From Desulfonispora thiosulfatigenes DSM 11270 (GTDB taxonomy: Bacteria > Bacillota > Peptococcia > Peptococcales > Desulfonisporaceae): a DNA stretch of 64,000 nt. The notes under the pieces were generated by a model. It had not been told where the DNA came from. It worked only from the letters and a program-made list of their open reading frames with translations, and searched no databases. The stretch spans positions 1 through 64,000 of the forward strand of contig NZ_FWWT01000008.1 of the NCBI RefSeq assembly GCF_900176035.1, read 5' to 3'. The translations under genes and the position numbers were made by a program. This document shows, one piece after another, positions 36,324-43,991 of the stretch (position 1 is the first letter of the stretch; each line of letters starts with the position of its first letter).

Positions 36324-37367
36324 TTATTCCTCCATTTTCTTGTATACTTGGGAATTATTTACTACCCTGTCTACCTCAATAACATTTGCAACTCTACTTT
36401 TTCTGATTTCCGATATAAATTTACGTCCGAGGCTTTGTCTTACTTTGAAAGGCACATATATCCAACAATCATTCAGTACTGACTTAACTGTAAATTCTTT
36501 ATTCGCACTTATCCCATTTACCCTTACAGTCAATAACCTTAATAATTTATAAACAAGCCAAGTTTCAAAAGCTTCTCTATGAAGATTTTCAACCCATTGT
36601 GAACAAAGAAAGTATTCTCCACCATCTGTATGCAATATTAAATCGTAATATCGATTATACCCTTTACTATCTCGTTTTTGCTTATCAATATCAACTTGCC
36701 TATCTACAAGCTTCAGAATCTCAAAATTAAGGTTAAATACTTCTTTCGAATATTCTGCAGTTTCCATTTTTTCTAGTTCATATTTAGAGATAACATTTTC
36801 ATTCAAAAACTTAGTAATAAACGTTCTAGCCAATTTTCCTATTTTTAAATTGTGTCCTTTTTCGTCTTCCTCTAAGTTCGCTCCTACTACAAGTGACTCA
36901 TTGCTAGTTTCTTGAGATAGAATTTTTCTTGCTTTAGTGAGGGTTATATCATCTAATCTAGAAGATTGTACTATATTCTCTAATGCATCTATTTCAAGAT
37001 CCTCTCTAAAAATTTTCCTTGCACTTGAACTTCTACTTCTCCTAGAGTTTAATGAGAAACCATTATCTCCACTTGGCAGTTGCTCTTCTGGGTTATTATC
37101 TTCTTTAAAGATGTAGTAATAATCAACAAATATCCTTTTACCAATTTTATTTAGTAATTTTTCAATACTATCGTCATTTGCTTCATTGGATTCACTGCTA
37201 GCGCCTTCTAGTAAATTCTGATAATGTTCGATAGTCATGATTACATGAGTAGGTTTATTGTCTTGAAAAATATATACTTCATTTTCAGATTTCAATTTAG
37301 AACAAAACTCACTAAAATTATTTTCTAATTCATTAATGCTTACAATTCTATTAATATCAATTTTCAC
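36324..37367 (-). CDS. Unknown protein with Phd/YefM-like N-terminus
   Basis: 347 aa. Residues 1-55 (IVSINELENNFSEFCSKL ... VYIFQDNKPTHVIMTIEHYQNLLE) match the Phd/YefM antitoxin DNA-binding fold. The remaining about 290 residues are charged and unrecognised. Fusion of an antitoxin-like N-terminus to a long unknown C-terminus is uncommon. The downstream 71-aa winged-helix-like protein may be a partner. No toxin gene is next to it. Confidence 0.55.
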   Translation of the reverse strand: MKIDINRIVSINELENNFSEFCSKLKSENEVYIFQDNKPTHVIMTIEHYQNLLEGASSESNEANDDSIEKLLNKIGKRIFVDYYYIFKEDNNPEEQLPSGDNGFSLNSRRSRSSSARKIFREDLEIDALENIVQSSRLDDITLTKARKILSQETSNESLVVGANLEEDEKGHNLKIGKLARTFITKFLNENVISKYELEKMETAEYSKEVFNLNFEILKLVDRQVDIDKQKRDSKGYNRYYDLILHTDGGEYFLCSQWVENLHREAFETWLVYKLLRLLTVRVNGISANKEFTVKSVLNDCWIYVPFKVRQSLGRKFISEIRKSRVANVIEVDRVVNNSQVYKKMEE

Positions 37368-37454
37368 CCTCTTTACCTCCGATACTTATTTTCTAACATT
37401 AATATATCATAACTAACTTTTGTTTGTAAACCCCTAATTTACCCTTAAACAAAT

Positions 37455-37559
37455 TCATATTGCTCTATCCATTGCCATAATTGTTACAACAACACAATCT
37501 GCCTTCTCAGTAAAACTTTCTTTATCAGGTTTTATATTTCCGGCAGAGTCTATTTTCAT
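37455..37559 (-). pseudogene. C-terminal scrap of a phage terminase large subunit
   Basis: A 34-residue frame reads MKIDSAGNIKPDKESFTEKAD, then CVVVTIMAMDRAI-stop. This matches the conserved end of large terminases (NIKPDK...K.DG....IMALDRAI). Upstream, MEERIASNLMMDDV fits the preceding residues in a shifted frame. This is a prophage remnant. Confidence 0.6.
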
Positions 37560-37696
37560 TAAGATGTTATACATCATCCATCATAAGATTGGATGCAATG
37601 CGTTCTTCCATTGTTAATTTCCTCAATTTTGTAGGTGATATTTTTGCTAATCTATTAGAGTACCAAAAAAGCAATCCCTTGACTTAGAGATTGAGG

Positions 37697-37985
37697 TTAT
37701 TTGTTTTCTTGCTTTACTGTTGTATAGGCTGTAATACCTAGCATGAATCCACTGGTGAAAAGTTCTACTGATTTTACTGTAGCTGCTGTTAGAAAATCTA
37801 TATCTTTAGTTTTTAGATTTACAAGTTCACTTACTCTTAGACCTGTATAGAGTAGAAGGACAATGGCTGCTCTATCTCTTTGGCTAACTCTTTGTCTATT
37901 TTCTAGAAAAAAGAGCAAGCGTTCTACTTCTTCAGTTGATGGTGTTCACGCTATAGTTTTTTCCTACTAAGTATTCTTTGTAGCT
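37697..37985 (-). pseudogene. Broken tyrosine recombinase fused to a small membrane-peptide tail
   Basis: The 73-residue frame reads LFFLENRQRVSQRDRAAIVLL, then LYTGLRVSELVNLKTKDIDFLT, and switches to AATVKSVELFTSGFMLGITAY-TTVKQENK. The first part equals the middle of the recombinase at 56381-57274; the second equals the 36-aa peptide at 56072-56182. The two parents share TTTCTAACA at the join, so a deletion between 9-bp repeats is likely. A second deletion lies within the upstream remains (37919-37985: MSVQ-like VNTINKK and YSVNTI sequence). Confidence 0.8.
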
Positions 37986-38006
37986 GTCGCTACTTTTGGT
38001 ACTGAC
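37986..38006 (-). repeat. Xer/dif-like recombination site candidate S1
   Basis: Minus strand: GTCAGTA-CCAAAAG-TAGCGAC, imperfect inverted arms around a 7-bp spacer. Identical in all 21 bp to the sites at 42622 and 57431. Right arm lies where a recombinase start would be; the rest of the partner site is deleted. Confidence 0.65.
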
Positions 38007-38171
38007 GATATTTAGGGGTCAAATTTAGGTGTGAACTCAAATAGGTTCAACTGTCTGTAGAATTTAGATTATTCAGTGAGTTTTTCTAATTCATTTCTTG
38101 TAGGTTTGTTGGCATCATTAGAAAGCTGGATTTTGCTCTTTTTCTGAATTATTTTTCAGCGAGAATGGTCA
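38007..38171. repeat. Block shared by three flagellin-associated modules (copy 1)
   Basis: Runs from the S1 flank (TTTAGGGGTCAAA) to a GAGAATGGTCACTATTTTTCAG segment. Similar blocks follow sites S7 and S11 (42643-42988 and 57452-57726). It contains no supported gene here and includes the TAG that ends the shifted flagellin frame (38172-38174, next base). Confidence 0.7.
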
Positions 38172-38948
38172 CTATTTTTCAGCCAGTTGGTGCTCTAGAC
38201 AAATAGTTGCTCCTGCTTTTTCTTCTGTACTAGTTCGTGCTGCAGTTGTAACTCCAGTAAAGTCAACTACATCATCTGCAACTGCTTTTGCTTTTGTAGT
38301 TACACCTACGGAAGCTGTTCCTGTATTTGCTCCAGCAATCGTACCACCAGAAACTGCGATATTACCTTCAGTCCTTTAAATAAGCCTGTTGCTGTTGCTG
38401 CTACAGTTATTGCCCCTGCTGCATTACTAACACTAAAGTTCCCTTTTAATATATTATTCTTTGCCATTACTTCTTTTAGAGCTGCTGTTTGCCCATTTGT
38501 AGCAGCTGCAGTTAGAGTTGCAGTTTGAGTAGCTTCAGTAGTTGTTACTTTACCACCAGTTAAGTTAGCATTTTTAGCCTTTCCTGTTTCTGCTAAGTTT
38601 GCTTTACCATCACCAGCTAAAAGTTTTTGGGTATTAAACTCAGTGGTATTCCCAATACGGTTAATTTCTGATGTTAGCTGATTCATTTCTTTTTGGATTT
38701 CTTCACGGTCAACTGTTACGTTAGTATCATTGGCTGCCTGGTCAGCTAGTTGTAAAATGCTGTGTGTTTCATTTAGAGCACCCTCAGCCGTTTGAATCAT
38801 AGAAATACCATCTTGAGAGTTTTTGGCTGCTTGATCTAAACCACGAATCTGACCACGCATTTTTTCAGAGATTGCAAGACCTGCTGCGTCATCTCCTGCT
38901 TTGTTAATTCTTAGACCTGAAGATAATTTCTCCATTGATTTGCTTTGA
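38172..38948 (-). pseudogene. Flagellin remnant 1 (N-terminus and C-terminus lost, frameshifted)
   Basis: The frame [21 protein letters not shown]...HSILQ is the flagellin N-terminal domain minus its first about 25 residues. A 4-codon gap removes RVRE after HSILQ. A -1 shift near 38375 carries on as [18 protein letters not shown]..., into the shared 3' block, ending at 38172. There is no flagellin C-terminus, exon 2 or intron. At its 5' side the sequence jumps at GCATTA into AGGTGGGCATAAG, a junction shared with flagellin 2. Confidence 0.85.
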
Positions 38949-39046
38949 GCATTAGGTGGGCATAAGAAAATGGAAGAATGAAAAACAGGTGTTCATAGGA
39001 AATTATTAGAACCTATTCATCATTTCTCCCATTAGAACTGCCTTTG

Positions 39047-39829
39047 CTAGGCATTTGTTTCTAACAAGGCATGGGTTTCTCGTTCGTACCCATACTTTTG
39101 GAAAAACTCTATCAACGCTACTTCAAAGATTTCCCTTTGGTTGATATTCTTTTCCTTGCTAAAGTCTCTAACCATTTGGTCTAGGGGATTGGTCATATGA
39201 ACTGATTTGGTCACAAATGTTCCTTTGAGGGTAAAGCGAGGTATCTGCCCTGACAGTATTGCCAGTACTGACGGTAAACACACACTTTGGAGGGCTTCTT
39301 TGTTTGTAGCTAGCCATTCTAACAATGGCAAATATTTTTCTAGTCCATCATTTTCAGTGGGCAGAGAACTCTCCTGCGCACCGTCAATACTAACAGTAGC
39401 AGCACTTTCAGCAACTTTAGGTGTTGGTGGGGAAGCAGAAATATAGTTCCCTGCTTCCTGTGACCATTCAAAACCTTTTGATTTCATATAGCGTGCCATT
39501 TCAATATGGTTTTCAAAACCCACCTTGAGAGCGGTCTCCTTGGGATCAGCCCCTTCCTTGTTCAGTTCCATGACTACCCTTCGAACTCTGTCTGATTGAA
39601 AACTCACTATAGTTTCAAGCGGTGCATTGAGAACATCTGCTGGCACATAGGTTCCTCTAGTTTTGTCCCAAAGAAAATTCTTGCGGTTCATATATCCATC
39701 CATAGAACGATAGGTTGAGTACCGAAATTGCTCGGCTACTTCTTCTCTAGAAAAACCTTCCCCAAGCAATTGCAAAATCTTTTTGACCTTATCATCATAG
39801 ATAGGTTCTAATGGTTCTACTTTTGCCAC
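39047..39829 (-). CDS. HTH/RHH-like DNA-binding protein of the flagellin-associated element (copy 1)
   Basis: 260 aa from GTG 39827-39829, chosen because AGGGGAGG lies before it and the sister copy has ATG there. The N-terminus holds two HTH-like units: KKILQLLGEGFSREEVAEQFRYS and GFENHIEMARYMKSKGF. The C-terminus has a ribbon-helix-helix-like segment (KSVHMTNPLDQMVRDFSKEKN) followed by INQREIFEVALIEFF. A Pro/Ser/Thr-rich linker connects them. The sister gene at 45809-46591 is about 90 percent identical by eye. Site S2 lies inside it. Function probably DNA binding for the element, possibly partition, regulation or a recombination accessory role. Confidence 0.65.
   Translation of the reverse strand: MAKVEPLEPIYDDKVKKILQLLGEGFSREEVAEQFRYSTYRSMDGYMNRKNFLWDKTRGTYVPADVLNAPLETIVSFQSDRVRRVVMELNKEGADPKETALKVGFENHIEMARYMKSKGFEWSQEAGNYISASPPTPKVAESAATVSIDGAQESSLPTENDGLEKYLPLLEWLATNKEALQSVCLPSVLAILSGQIPRFTLKGTFVTKSVHMTNPLDQMVRDFSKEKNINQREIFEVALIEFFQKYGYERETHALLETNA
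39252..39272 (-). repeat. Xer/dif-like site candidate S2 (inside the HTH gene)
   Basis: Minus strand: GTCAGTA-CTGGCAA-TACTGTC. Arms match in 6 of 7 positions as an inverted repeat. Paralogous position to S8. Confidence 0.5.
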
Positions 39830-39911
39830 TTCTATTCCTCCCCTACAATGTGTTGACAGCACCAACAATTTCTTCAATTTAGGGTTGATCGGTACTCATT
39901 TCATCTTTGTT

Positions 39912-39932
39912 GTCGCAACTGCTAGTACTGAC
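39912..39932 (-). repeat. Xer/dif-like site candidate S3
   Basis: Minus strand: GTCAGTA-CTAGCAG-TTGCGAC. Lies just upstream of the HTH gene copy 1, beside the recombinase remnant. Confidence 0.5.
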
Positions 39933-40033
39933 GGTAAATACAAGGAAAATAAGTAGCTAGACATTTCTTTTCATCTATTTTTTTTCATTTTCTAATTTTT
40001 TCTGCTTGAACCCCTTTTTGAACCTTTTCTATC

Positions 40034-40054
40034 GTCAGTACAGGTAATAACGTC
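40034..40054 (+). repeat. Xer/dif-like site candidate S4
   Basis: Plus strand: GTCAGTA-CAGGTAA-TAACGTC. It faces S5, which starts 5 bp beyond its end. Confidence 0.45.
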
Positions 40055-40059
40055 AAAAT

Positions 40060-40080
40060 GATTGTACTTACAGTACTGAC
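40060..40080 (-). repeat. Xer/dif-like site candidate S5
   Basis: Minus strand: GTCAGTA-CTGTAAG-TACAATC. Weak right arm. With S4 it forms an inverted pair. Confidence 0.4.
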
Positions 40081-40230
40081 GACAAACATAGAGCTTGCAT
40101 AAAAAAAATACTCCAACCTCTACTTAGGAGATTAGGAGTTCCTTACAAGAATTCATCATTATTCTGGGCTTCTGTGATATCTAACACGAACTGAACAACT
40201 TACCTGGTTGAATCTACAGTAGACCCTAAC

Positions 40231-41316
40231 TTATTCTTTTTCCAGTTTTTTTATTTCTTCTTTAGATAACTTTGTGGCTTCCACAATCTTATCTATCTCA
40301 ATTCCTAATAAAAGAAGGTTTCTGGCTACATTTTTGCGTTCTTCTTTTCTTCCTTCTTTTATTCCTTCTTTTCTTCCTTCTTTTCTTCCTTTTAATTCTC
40401 CTCTAGCAAGTGCTTTTTCGGCTACAACTGGATCATACAGTGTTCTAGTCATAGAAAAAACCTCCTCTACTAATTTTTTATCTTCTCCGTATTTATCATT
40501 TAAATATTCAAATAAATTCCCTACTGCTAATAATACTTTATGTAGGTCATCGCCATTAATTTCGTCTTTTTCATATAATTTTTTTGCTTCTAGGGCGATA
40601 TGTTCGGCTTCTCTTTTTGCTTCTAAAACGGCTTTTCTTAAATTAGTCTTATTATTTTTATTTTCGTCTCTTTTTCTTAAGGACTCCATCTTATACCTTA
40701 GCTTAAATACTTGTAAGGGCAACAGCGGATACATTTTTTCGTTAATTAAAGTTCTAGCATCATATTCCCAGTATTTCATCACAGGAACTGTGTATCTAAT
40801 ATCTTGCCCATCTGGGAATATTAACCTCATTTTTAGTTCATCTTTAATATTAGAATTTTGCTCGATAAAAATTACTAATTGTCGTGGAATATAAATAACA
40901 GTTTCTGCGTCATTATTATATTTTGCAACTTCTTTAGCCTTTTTAAAGCCATACTCAAACATTCTAATTATCATAGAGTTATCATTTGTGGTTTGTAATT
41001 CAATATGATAATGATAAGGCTTGCCGCCCTGTGACGAGAGTTTTAGGAATAAATCGCCCCTGATAATATCATATTCATCTGAAATAAATTCATTATTTTC
41101 AAAGGTTACATCGGTCATATTTACATCAAAATTTTCTTTAAATAAGCTATTCATCATTTGAATTAATACTTTTTTAGAAACCCCAAATAAAGATTTTAAG
41201 ATTTCATCTAATTTAACCCTAGAGCTATCATTCTCTTTTGATTTTTCTGGTATATTTTCTTTAAATTCATGTTTTGATTTGTCTTGTGATTTATTTTTTG
41301 TTTCCCTATCTAACAT
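40231..41316 (-). CDS. Rpn-type PD-(D/E)XK nuclease family protein (PDDEXK_2-like)
   Basis: 361 aa from ATG 41314-41316 (AAAGGCGTG before it). An N-terminal polar tail leads into the nuclease domain with FGVSKKVLIQMMNSLFKENF, a DIIRGDLFLKLS strand and PYHYHIELQTTNDNSMIIRM, the D...ExQ active-site pattern. A tandem KEGRKEG run (about residues 318-335) and a C-terminal HTH-like tail (EIDKIVEATKLSKEEIKKL) are typical. Rpn proteins are mobile, often multicopy, recombination-promoting nucleases. A dead relative is at 34900-35340, and a second family member at 41519-42442. Antisense frames are shadows. Confidence 0.8.
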   Translation of the reverse strand: MLDRETKNKSQDKSKHEFKENIPEKSKENDSSRVKLDEILKSLFGVSKKVLIQMMNSLFKENFDVNMTDVTFENNEFISDEYDIIRGDLFLKLSSQGGKPYHYHIELQTTNDNSMIIRMFEYGFKKAKEVAKYNNDAETVIYIPRQLVIFIEQNSNIKDELKMRLIFPDGQDIRYTVPVMKYWEYDARTLINEKMYPLLPLQVFKLRYKMESLRKRDENKNNKTNLRKAVLEAKREAEHIALEAKKLYEKDEINGDDLHKVLLAVGNLFEYLNDKYGEDKKLVEEVFSMTRTLYDPVVAEKALARGELKGRKEGRKEGIKEGRKEERKNVARNLLLLGIEIDKIVEATKLSKEEIKKLEKE

Positions 41317-41518
41317 TTTAGTCACGCCTTTTTGCTTTCTTAATACTATTATACCACTTATAATTTTTATCATCCATATTTAAGGTGCCTGAATTTTCTT
41401 AATAATCTATATATACTAGACCTATCTTTTATCATTAAACTATTTTCTACTTAGTTAAGATTTATATCAAGAAAGCTGCTCATATTAAATAATGAACAGC
41501 TTAATAAATAAATTCACC

Positions 41519-42442
41519 TTATTCTCTTTTTAGCTTTTCAATCTCTTCTTTAGTTAAACCTGTAATATCAATGATTTCAGCAACTGGCATACCTTTAATT
41601 AGGAGTTTTCTTGCCACGTTTTTGCGTTCTTCTTTTCTTCCTTCTTTTCTTAACCTTTCAGCGGTAGTCATAATTAGCTCTCTCCCTTCAGGATAGATTC
41701 TTTCTATTTCTTCAGCTATATTTTTAAGGTCTTCTTCATCTAAACTTTCTCCTACATTAAACACATACTTTAAAAATGTTTCAAAATATTCTATTCCTGT
41801 TTGCCTATCTTCTAGTTCTCTAAGATATTTAGCAGCTAGTGTTATTGTTTCTTTTAGCCCTTCTTTATCTTTAATAAATATATCCCTAAATATTGTAAGT
41901 ATTATTTTAAGCTGGGCTATTCCTTTGATATCTTCATCTTTATATTTAGATACATCATATAGAAGATATTTATAATTAGGTATAAATTCCTTTATTTCTT
42001 CTGGAAGTTCTTCATATCCTTCAATCATTTCTCCTAAGGTTGTTCTTATCTGCCATTTATTTTTTCCATGATATATTACTAAAGGTATTATTATTGGTAG
42101 CTCATTAGTATGTTCTTTTGTAATTTTTGCTTCCCAAATTTCTACCATATACTTTAGTAGTTGAAAGGCTATATTTTTACTTGTATAACTCTTATGTTCA
42201 AATAAAAAGTAAATATATCCTAGTCTTTCATTTATTTTTACCCCAAATAATAAATCTGAAAAGTATTCATTAAGGTTCTTATCTATAAAACTATCTTTTA
42301 GGGGTATTAGGGTATTTGTATCTATAATATTTATAATGCTCTCTGGCAAGTAATTATTTATAAAATCCTTTGTCACTTTGACATCGGAAAAGGTTTCCTT
42401 GAAAATTTTATCATGGGAGTTTTGTATTTTCACTTTTGTCAC
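41519..42442 (-). CDS. Rpn/YhgA-like (Transposase_31) PD-(D/E)XK protein
   Basis: 307 aa. The N-terminal NSHDKIFKETFSDVKVTKDFI and LNEYFSDLLFGVKINERLGYIY, then FLFEHKSYTSKNIAFQLLKYM, match the Transposase_31/YhgA domain with a nuclease fold. The C-terminus has RKEGRKEERKNVARKLL and an HTH-like GMPVAEIIDITGLTKEEIEKL, like the neighbour. The start is uncertain (GTG 42440 or a GTG three codons later). It replaces the recombinase gene expected beside sites S6-S7, as judged by module 3. Confidence 0.8.
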   Translation of the reverse strand: MTKVKIQNSHDKIFKETFSDVKVTKDFINNYLPESIINIIDTNTLIPLKDSFIDKNLNEYFSDLLFGVKINERLGYIYFLFEHKSYTSKNIAFQLLKYMVEIWEAKITKEHTNELPIIIPLVIYHGKNKWQIRTTLGEMIEGYEELPEEIKEFIPNYKYLLYDVSKYKDEDIKGIAQLKIILTIFRDIFIKDKEGLKETITLAAKYLRELEDRQTGIEYFETFLKYVFNVGESLDEEDLKNIAEEIERIYPEGRELIMTTAERLRKEGRKEERKNVARKLLIKGMPVAEIIDITGLTKEEIEKLKRE

Positions 42443-42542
42443 CTACCTACTTATATTATACAACAATCCTTCCTAGTATGCCATTATATGCAGGATAGCT
42501 TTCTTAGAAAACCTTCCCTACCCCCTTTCATCCGTTTTTACC

Positions 42543-42563
42543 GTCAGTATCAACACTAGTGGC
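42543..42563 (+). repeat. Xer/dif-like site candidate S6
   Basis: Plus strand: GTCAGTA-TCAACAC-TAGTGGC. With S7 it makes an inverted pair 58 bp apart, as in module 3 (S10-S11). Confidence 0.6.
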
Positions 42564-42621
42564 AAAGGGATTTGTTGCAGATGTTTCGTATAGTTTTGCA
42601 TGGTAGTTTTTCCTGTGGGAT

Positions 42622-42642
42622 GTCGCTACTTTTGGTACTGAC
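42622..42642 (-). repeat. Xer/dif-like site candidate S7
   Basis: Minus strand: GTCAGTA-CCAAAAG-TAGCGAC, identical to S1 and S11 in all 21 bp. Confidence 0.65.
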
Positions 42643-42988
42643 GATATTTTAGGGTCAATTTTAGGTGTGAATCAAAAAAGTGATAGGACTAGTTGTAGAA
42701 TTTAGATTATGCAGTGAGTTTTCCTGCTTCATTTTTGGTAGGTTTGTTGGCTTGAATGAAAAGCTATACTTGATTCTCTTTCAGCATTATTTTTCAACGA
42801 GAATGGTCACTATTTTTCAGCCAGCAGGTGCTGCTCTAGCAAATACTTGCTCTAGGTTTTTCATGTATTTTTCAATCACAAAAATAGCCCAGCTATTTTC
42901 CCTAAACTAGTGGCTCCTGCTACTTCAATAGCAGCTACTATTGCTACTGCTGTTCCTGCTTTTTCTTCTGTACTAGTTCATCCTGCCG
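42643..42988. repeat. Shared module block, copy 2
   Basis: Follows S7 and matches 38007-38171 and 57452-57726. It carries GAATGGTCACTATTTTTCAG and TTTTTCTTCTGTACTAGTTC segments. No supported gene. It separates the pair S6-S7 from the 155-aa-class gene. Confidence 0.7.
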
Positions 42989-43447
42989 CTAGATATCTGG
43001 ATGGCTGTTCCAGCCGTTGTAGAAGATGATGAAATGGCGGTCTGGGTATACTTGGTCATCTAGATAGTAGAGACATCTCGAGTACTCGTTTGCGTGTTTC
43101 ATGCCTAGGTCAGCACACAAGGAAAAACTGTCTGGATTAGTGATTTCTACTACTAGGTATTCATTATGTGGGGGTTCTATTGAAGGATTATTTTTTCCTT
43201 GGAGATTTTCTTCTCTATCTGCTTTTAAACCTTCTGCTATGGTTTTTAGCTGAATACCTGGGGCAGGTTGTTTGCCGTTGTAGAATACTAAGAATGGTTC
43301 TGTTTCATCCTCTAGCCAGCTGTTTTCAGAAGGGATATCTACTTGGATTACTCCTTCAAAGTTACCATGGTCAAGACCATAGGTTACTACTGTATCATAG
43401 TCATCTGAATCTAGGATTTGGACTACACTTAGCTTTGTTTTACTCAT
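42989..43447 (-). CDS. Unknown protein of the flagellin-associated module (short form)
   Basis: 152 aa from ATG 43445-43447 (GGAGTG before it). It reads MSKTKLSVVQILDSDDYDTVVTYGLDHGNFEGVIQVD... and YSRCLYYLDDQVYPDRHFII. It is a shorter relative of the gene at 57727-58314, lacking about 40 residues in the middle. No family is recognised. It begins just past the flagellin terminator (43521-43552), so it needs its own promoter or read-through. Confidence 0.65.
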   Translation of the reverse strand: MSKTKLSVVQILDSDDYDTVVTYGLDHGNFEGVIQVDIPSENSWLEDETEPFLVFYNGKQPAPGIQLKTIAEGLKADREENLQGKNNPSIEPPHNEYLVVEITNPDSFSLCADLGMKHANEYSRCLYYLDDQVYPDRHFIIFYNGWNSHPDI

Positions 43448-43520
43448 TTCATTCACTCCTTGATTTTTAATATCAAGGTAATAATATATGTTTTACTTTG
43501 CTTTATTTACATTTCTAAAT

Positions 43521-43552
43521 AGGAAAAGAGACCCTAGCATGGCTAGAGCCTC
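43521..43552 (-). terminator. Terminator after flagellin 2 exon 2
   Basis: Minus strand: an 11-bp stem (GAGGCTCTAGC / GCTAGGGTCTC, two G-U pairs) with a 3-nt loop, then TTTTCC. It begins 18 bp past the exon 2 stop, so the transcript normally includes intron and exon 2. The same structure with compensating G-U pairs lies at 58389-58419. Confidence 0.8.
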
Positions 43553-43569
43553 CTCTAAATAGTTTAAGA

Positions 43570-43614
43570 TTAACGAAGTAATTGTAATACTCCTTGAGGT
43601 TGTTGATTTGCTTG
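43570..43614 (-). CDS. Flagellin 2, 3' exon (alternative C-terminus)
   Basis: 45 bp encoding QANQQPQGVLQLLR then TAA, the canonical flagellin C-terminus. It starts immediately after the group I intron, whose last base would be the G at 43615. It parallels the [11 protein letters not shown] end encoded before the intron. The twin exon at 58437-58481 differs by one synonymous base (CAA to CAG). Confidence 0.75.
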   Translation of the reverse strand, partial: QANQQPQGVLQLLR

Positions 43615-43991
43615 CGGATCGTCAATTATCTTTCGATAACTGCCAGACTATATCTTCAACCATTTTCTTTCTTTGAGTACTAATGATTGTCGGGTACTTC
43701 GGGGAACCTCTTACCCCTACGGATCTCATCACCATAGCCTATTGCTTTAGGTGGTACATCCTAGTCGTTGAACCTTCTCCATCCTTTCGGAACAGGAGCT
43801 CGGCTGCTGATTATCCAATCTACCTCTTTTTAACCTTTCACGCTTACCTTTTCAGGTTACGTTGTAGGGAGGTTAGCTCTAAGGAAGTTCCAGCAATTCA
43901 CCCGATTTGCACTTAAAGGTTACCCCTTAAGGGACCCTGTAAATAACTACCTTAAGAGTTGTAATATTCCTTGAGGCATGCTATTTGCTTG
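43615..43991 (-). ncRNA. Group I intron in flagellin 2
   Basis: Minus-strand core motifs of group I introns: P GGTGAATTGCTGGAA (43888-43902), Q about AATCAGCAGCCGAG (43799-43814), R GGTTCAACGACTAG (43761-43774), S GAAGATATAGTCTG (43644-43657). R and S pair as P7 (GACUA/UAGUC). A GAAA-capped hairpin follows S, with a terminal G before exon 2. There is no endonuclease frame. Boundaries: the 3' end at G 43615 is favoured; the 5' end is either after GCU (43992 is the last exon base) or after CAACU (43957), see findings. The plus-strand frame across it (43683-43916) is a shadow. Confidence 0.9.

Larger units (their letters stand above)
38949..39877. repeat. Repeat unit A, copy 1 (paired with 45712-46624)
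   Basis: About 0.93 kb nearly identical to 45712-46624. It begins GGTGGGCATAAGAAAATGG, the junction with the truncated flagellin, and carries the HTH-protein gene. Beyond 39880 a short piece (TTTAGGGTTGATCGGTAC) equals part of the recombinase at 46605-47462, so that gene was deleted from this copy. Confidence 0.85.
39933..40230. other. Spacer with inverted sites S4 and S5
   Basis: About 300 bp with no gene. The only structure seen is the paired sites at 40034-40054 and 40060-40080, plus a short inverted repeat (CCTCTACTTAGGAG at about 40119-40132). Confidence 0.6.

Noticed and set aside
40274-40894. Long plus-strand frame antisense to the Rpn gene
   Set aside because: It is a Ser/Phe-rich shadow of the Lys/Glu-rich Rpn frame.
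43683-43916. Plus-strand 77-codon frame across the intron
   Set aside because: It is antisense to a group I ribozyme core with all conserved motifs; no ribosome site or family.
43615-43991. c-di-GMP riboswitch coupled to the intron
   Set aside because: Such tandem riboswitch-ribozymes are known in Clostridioides, but no aptamer core is recognisable next to this intron.
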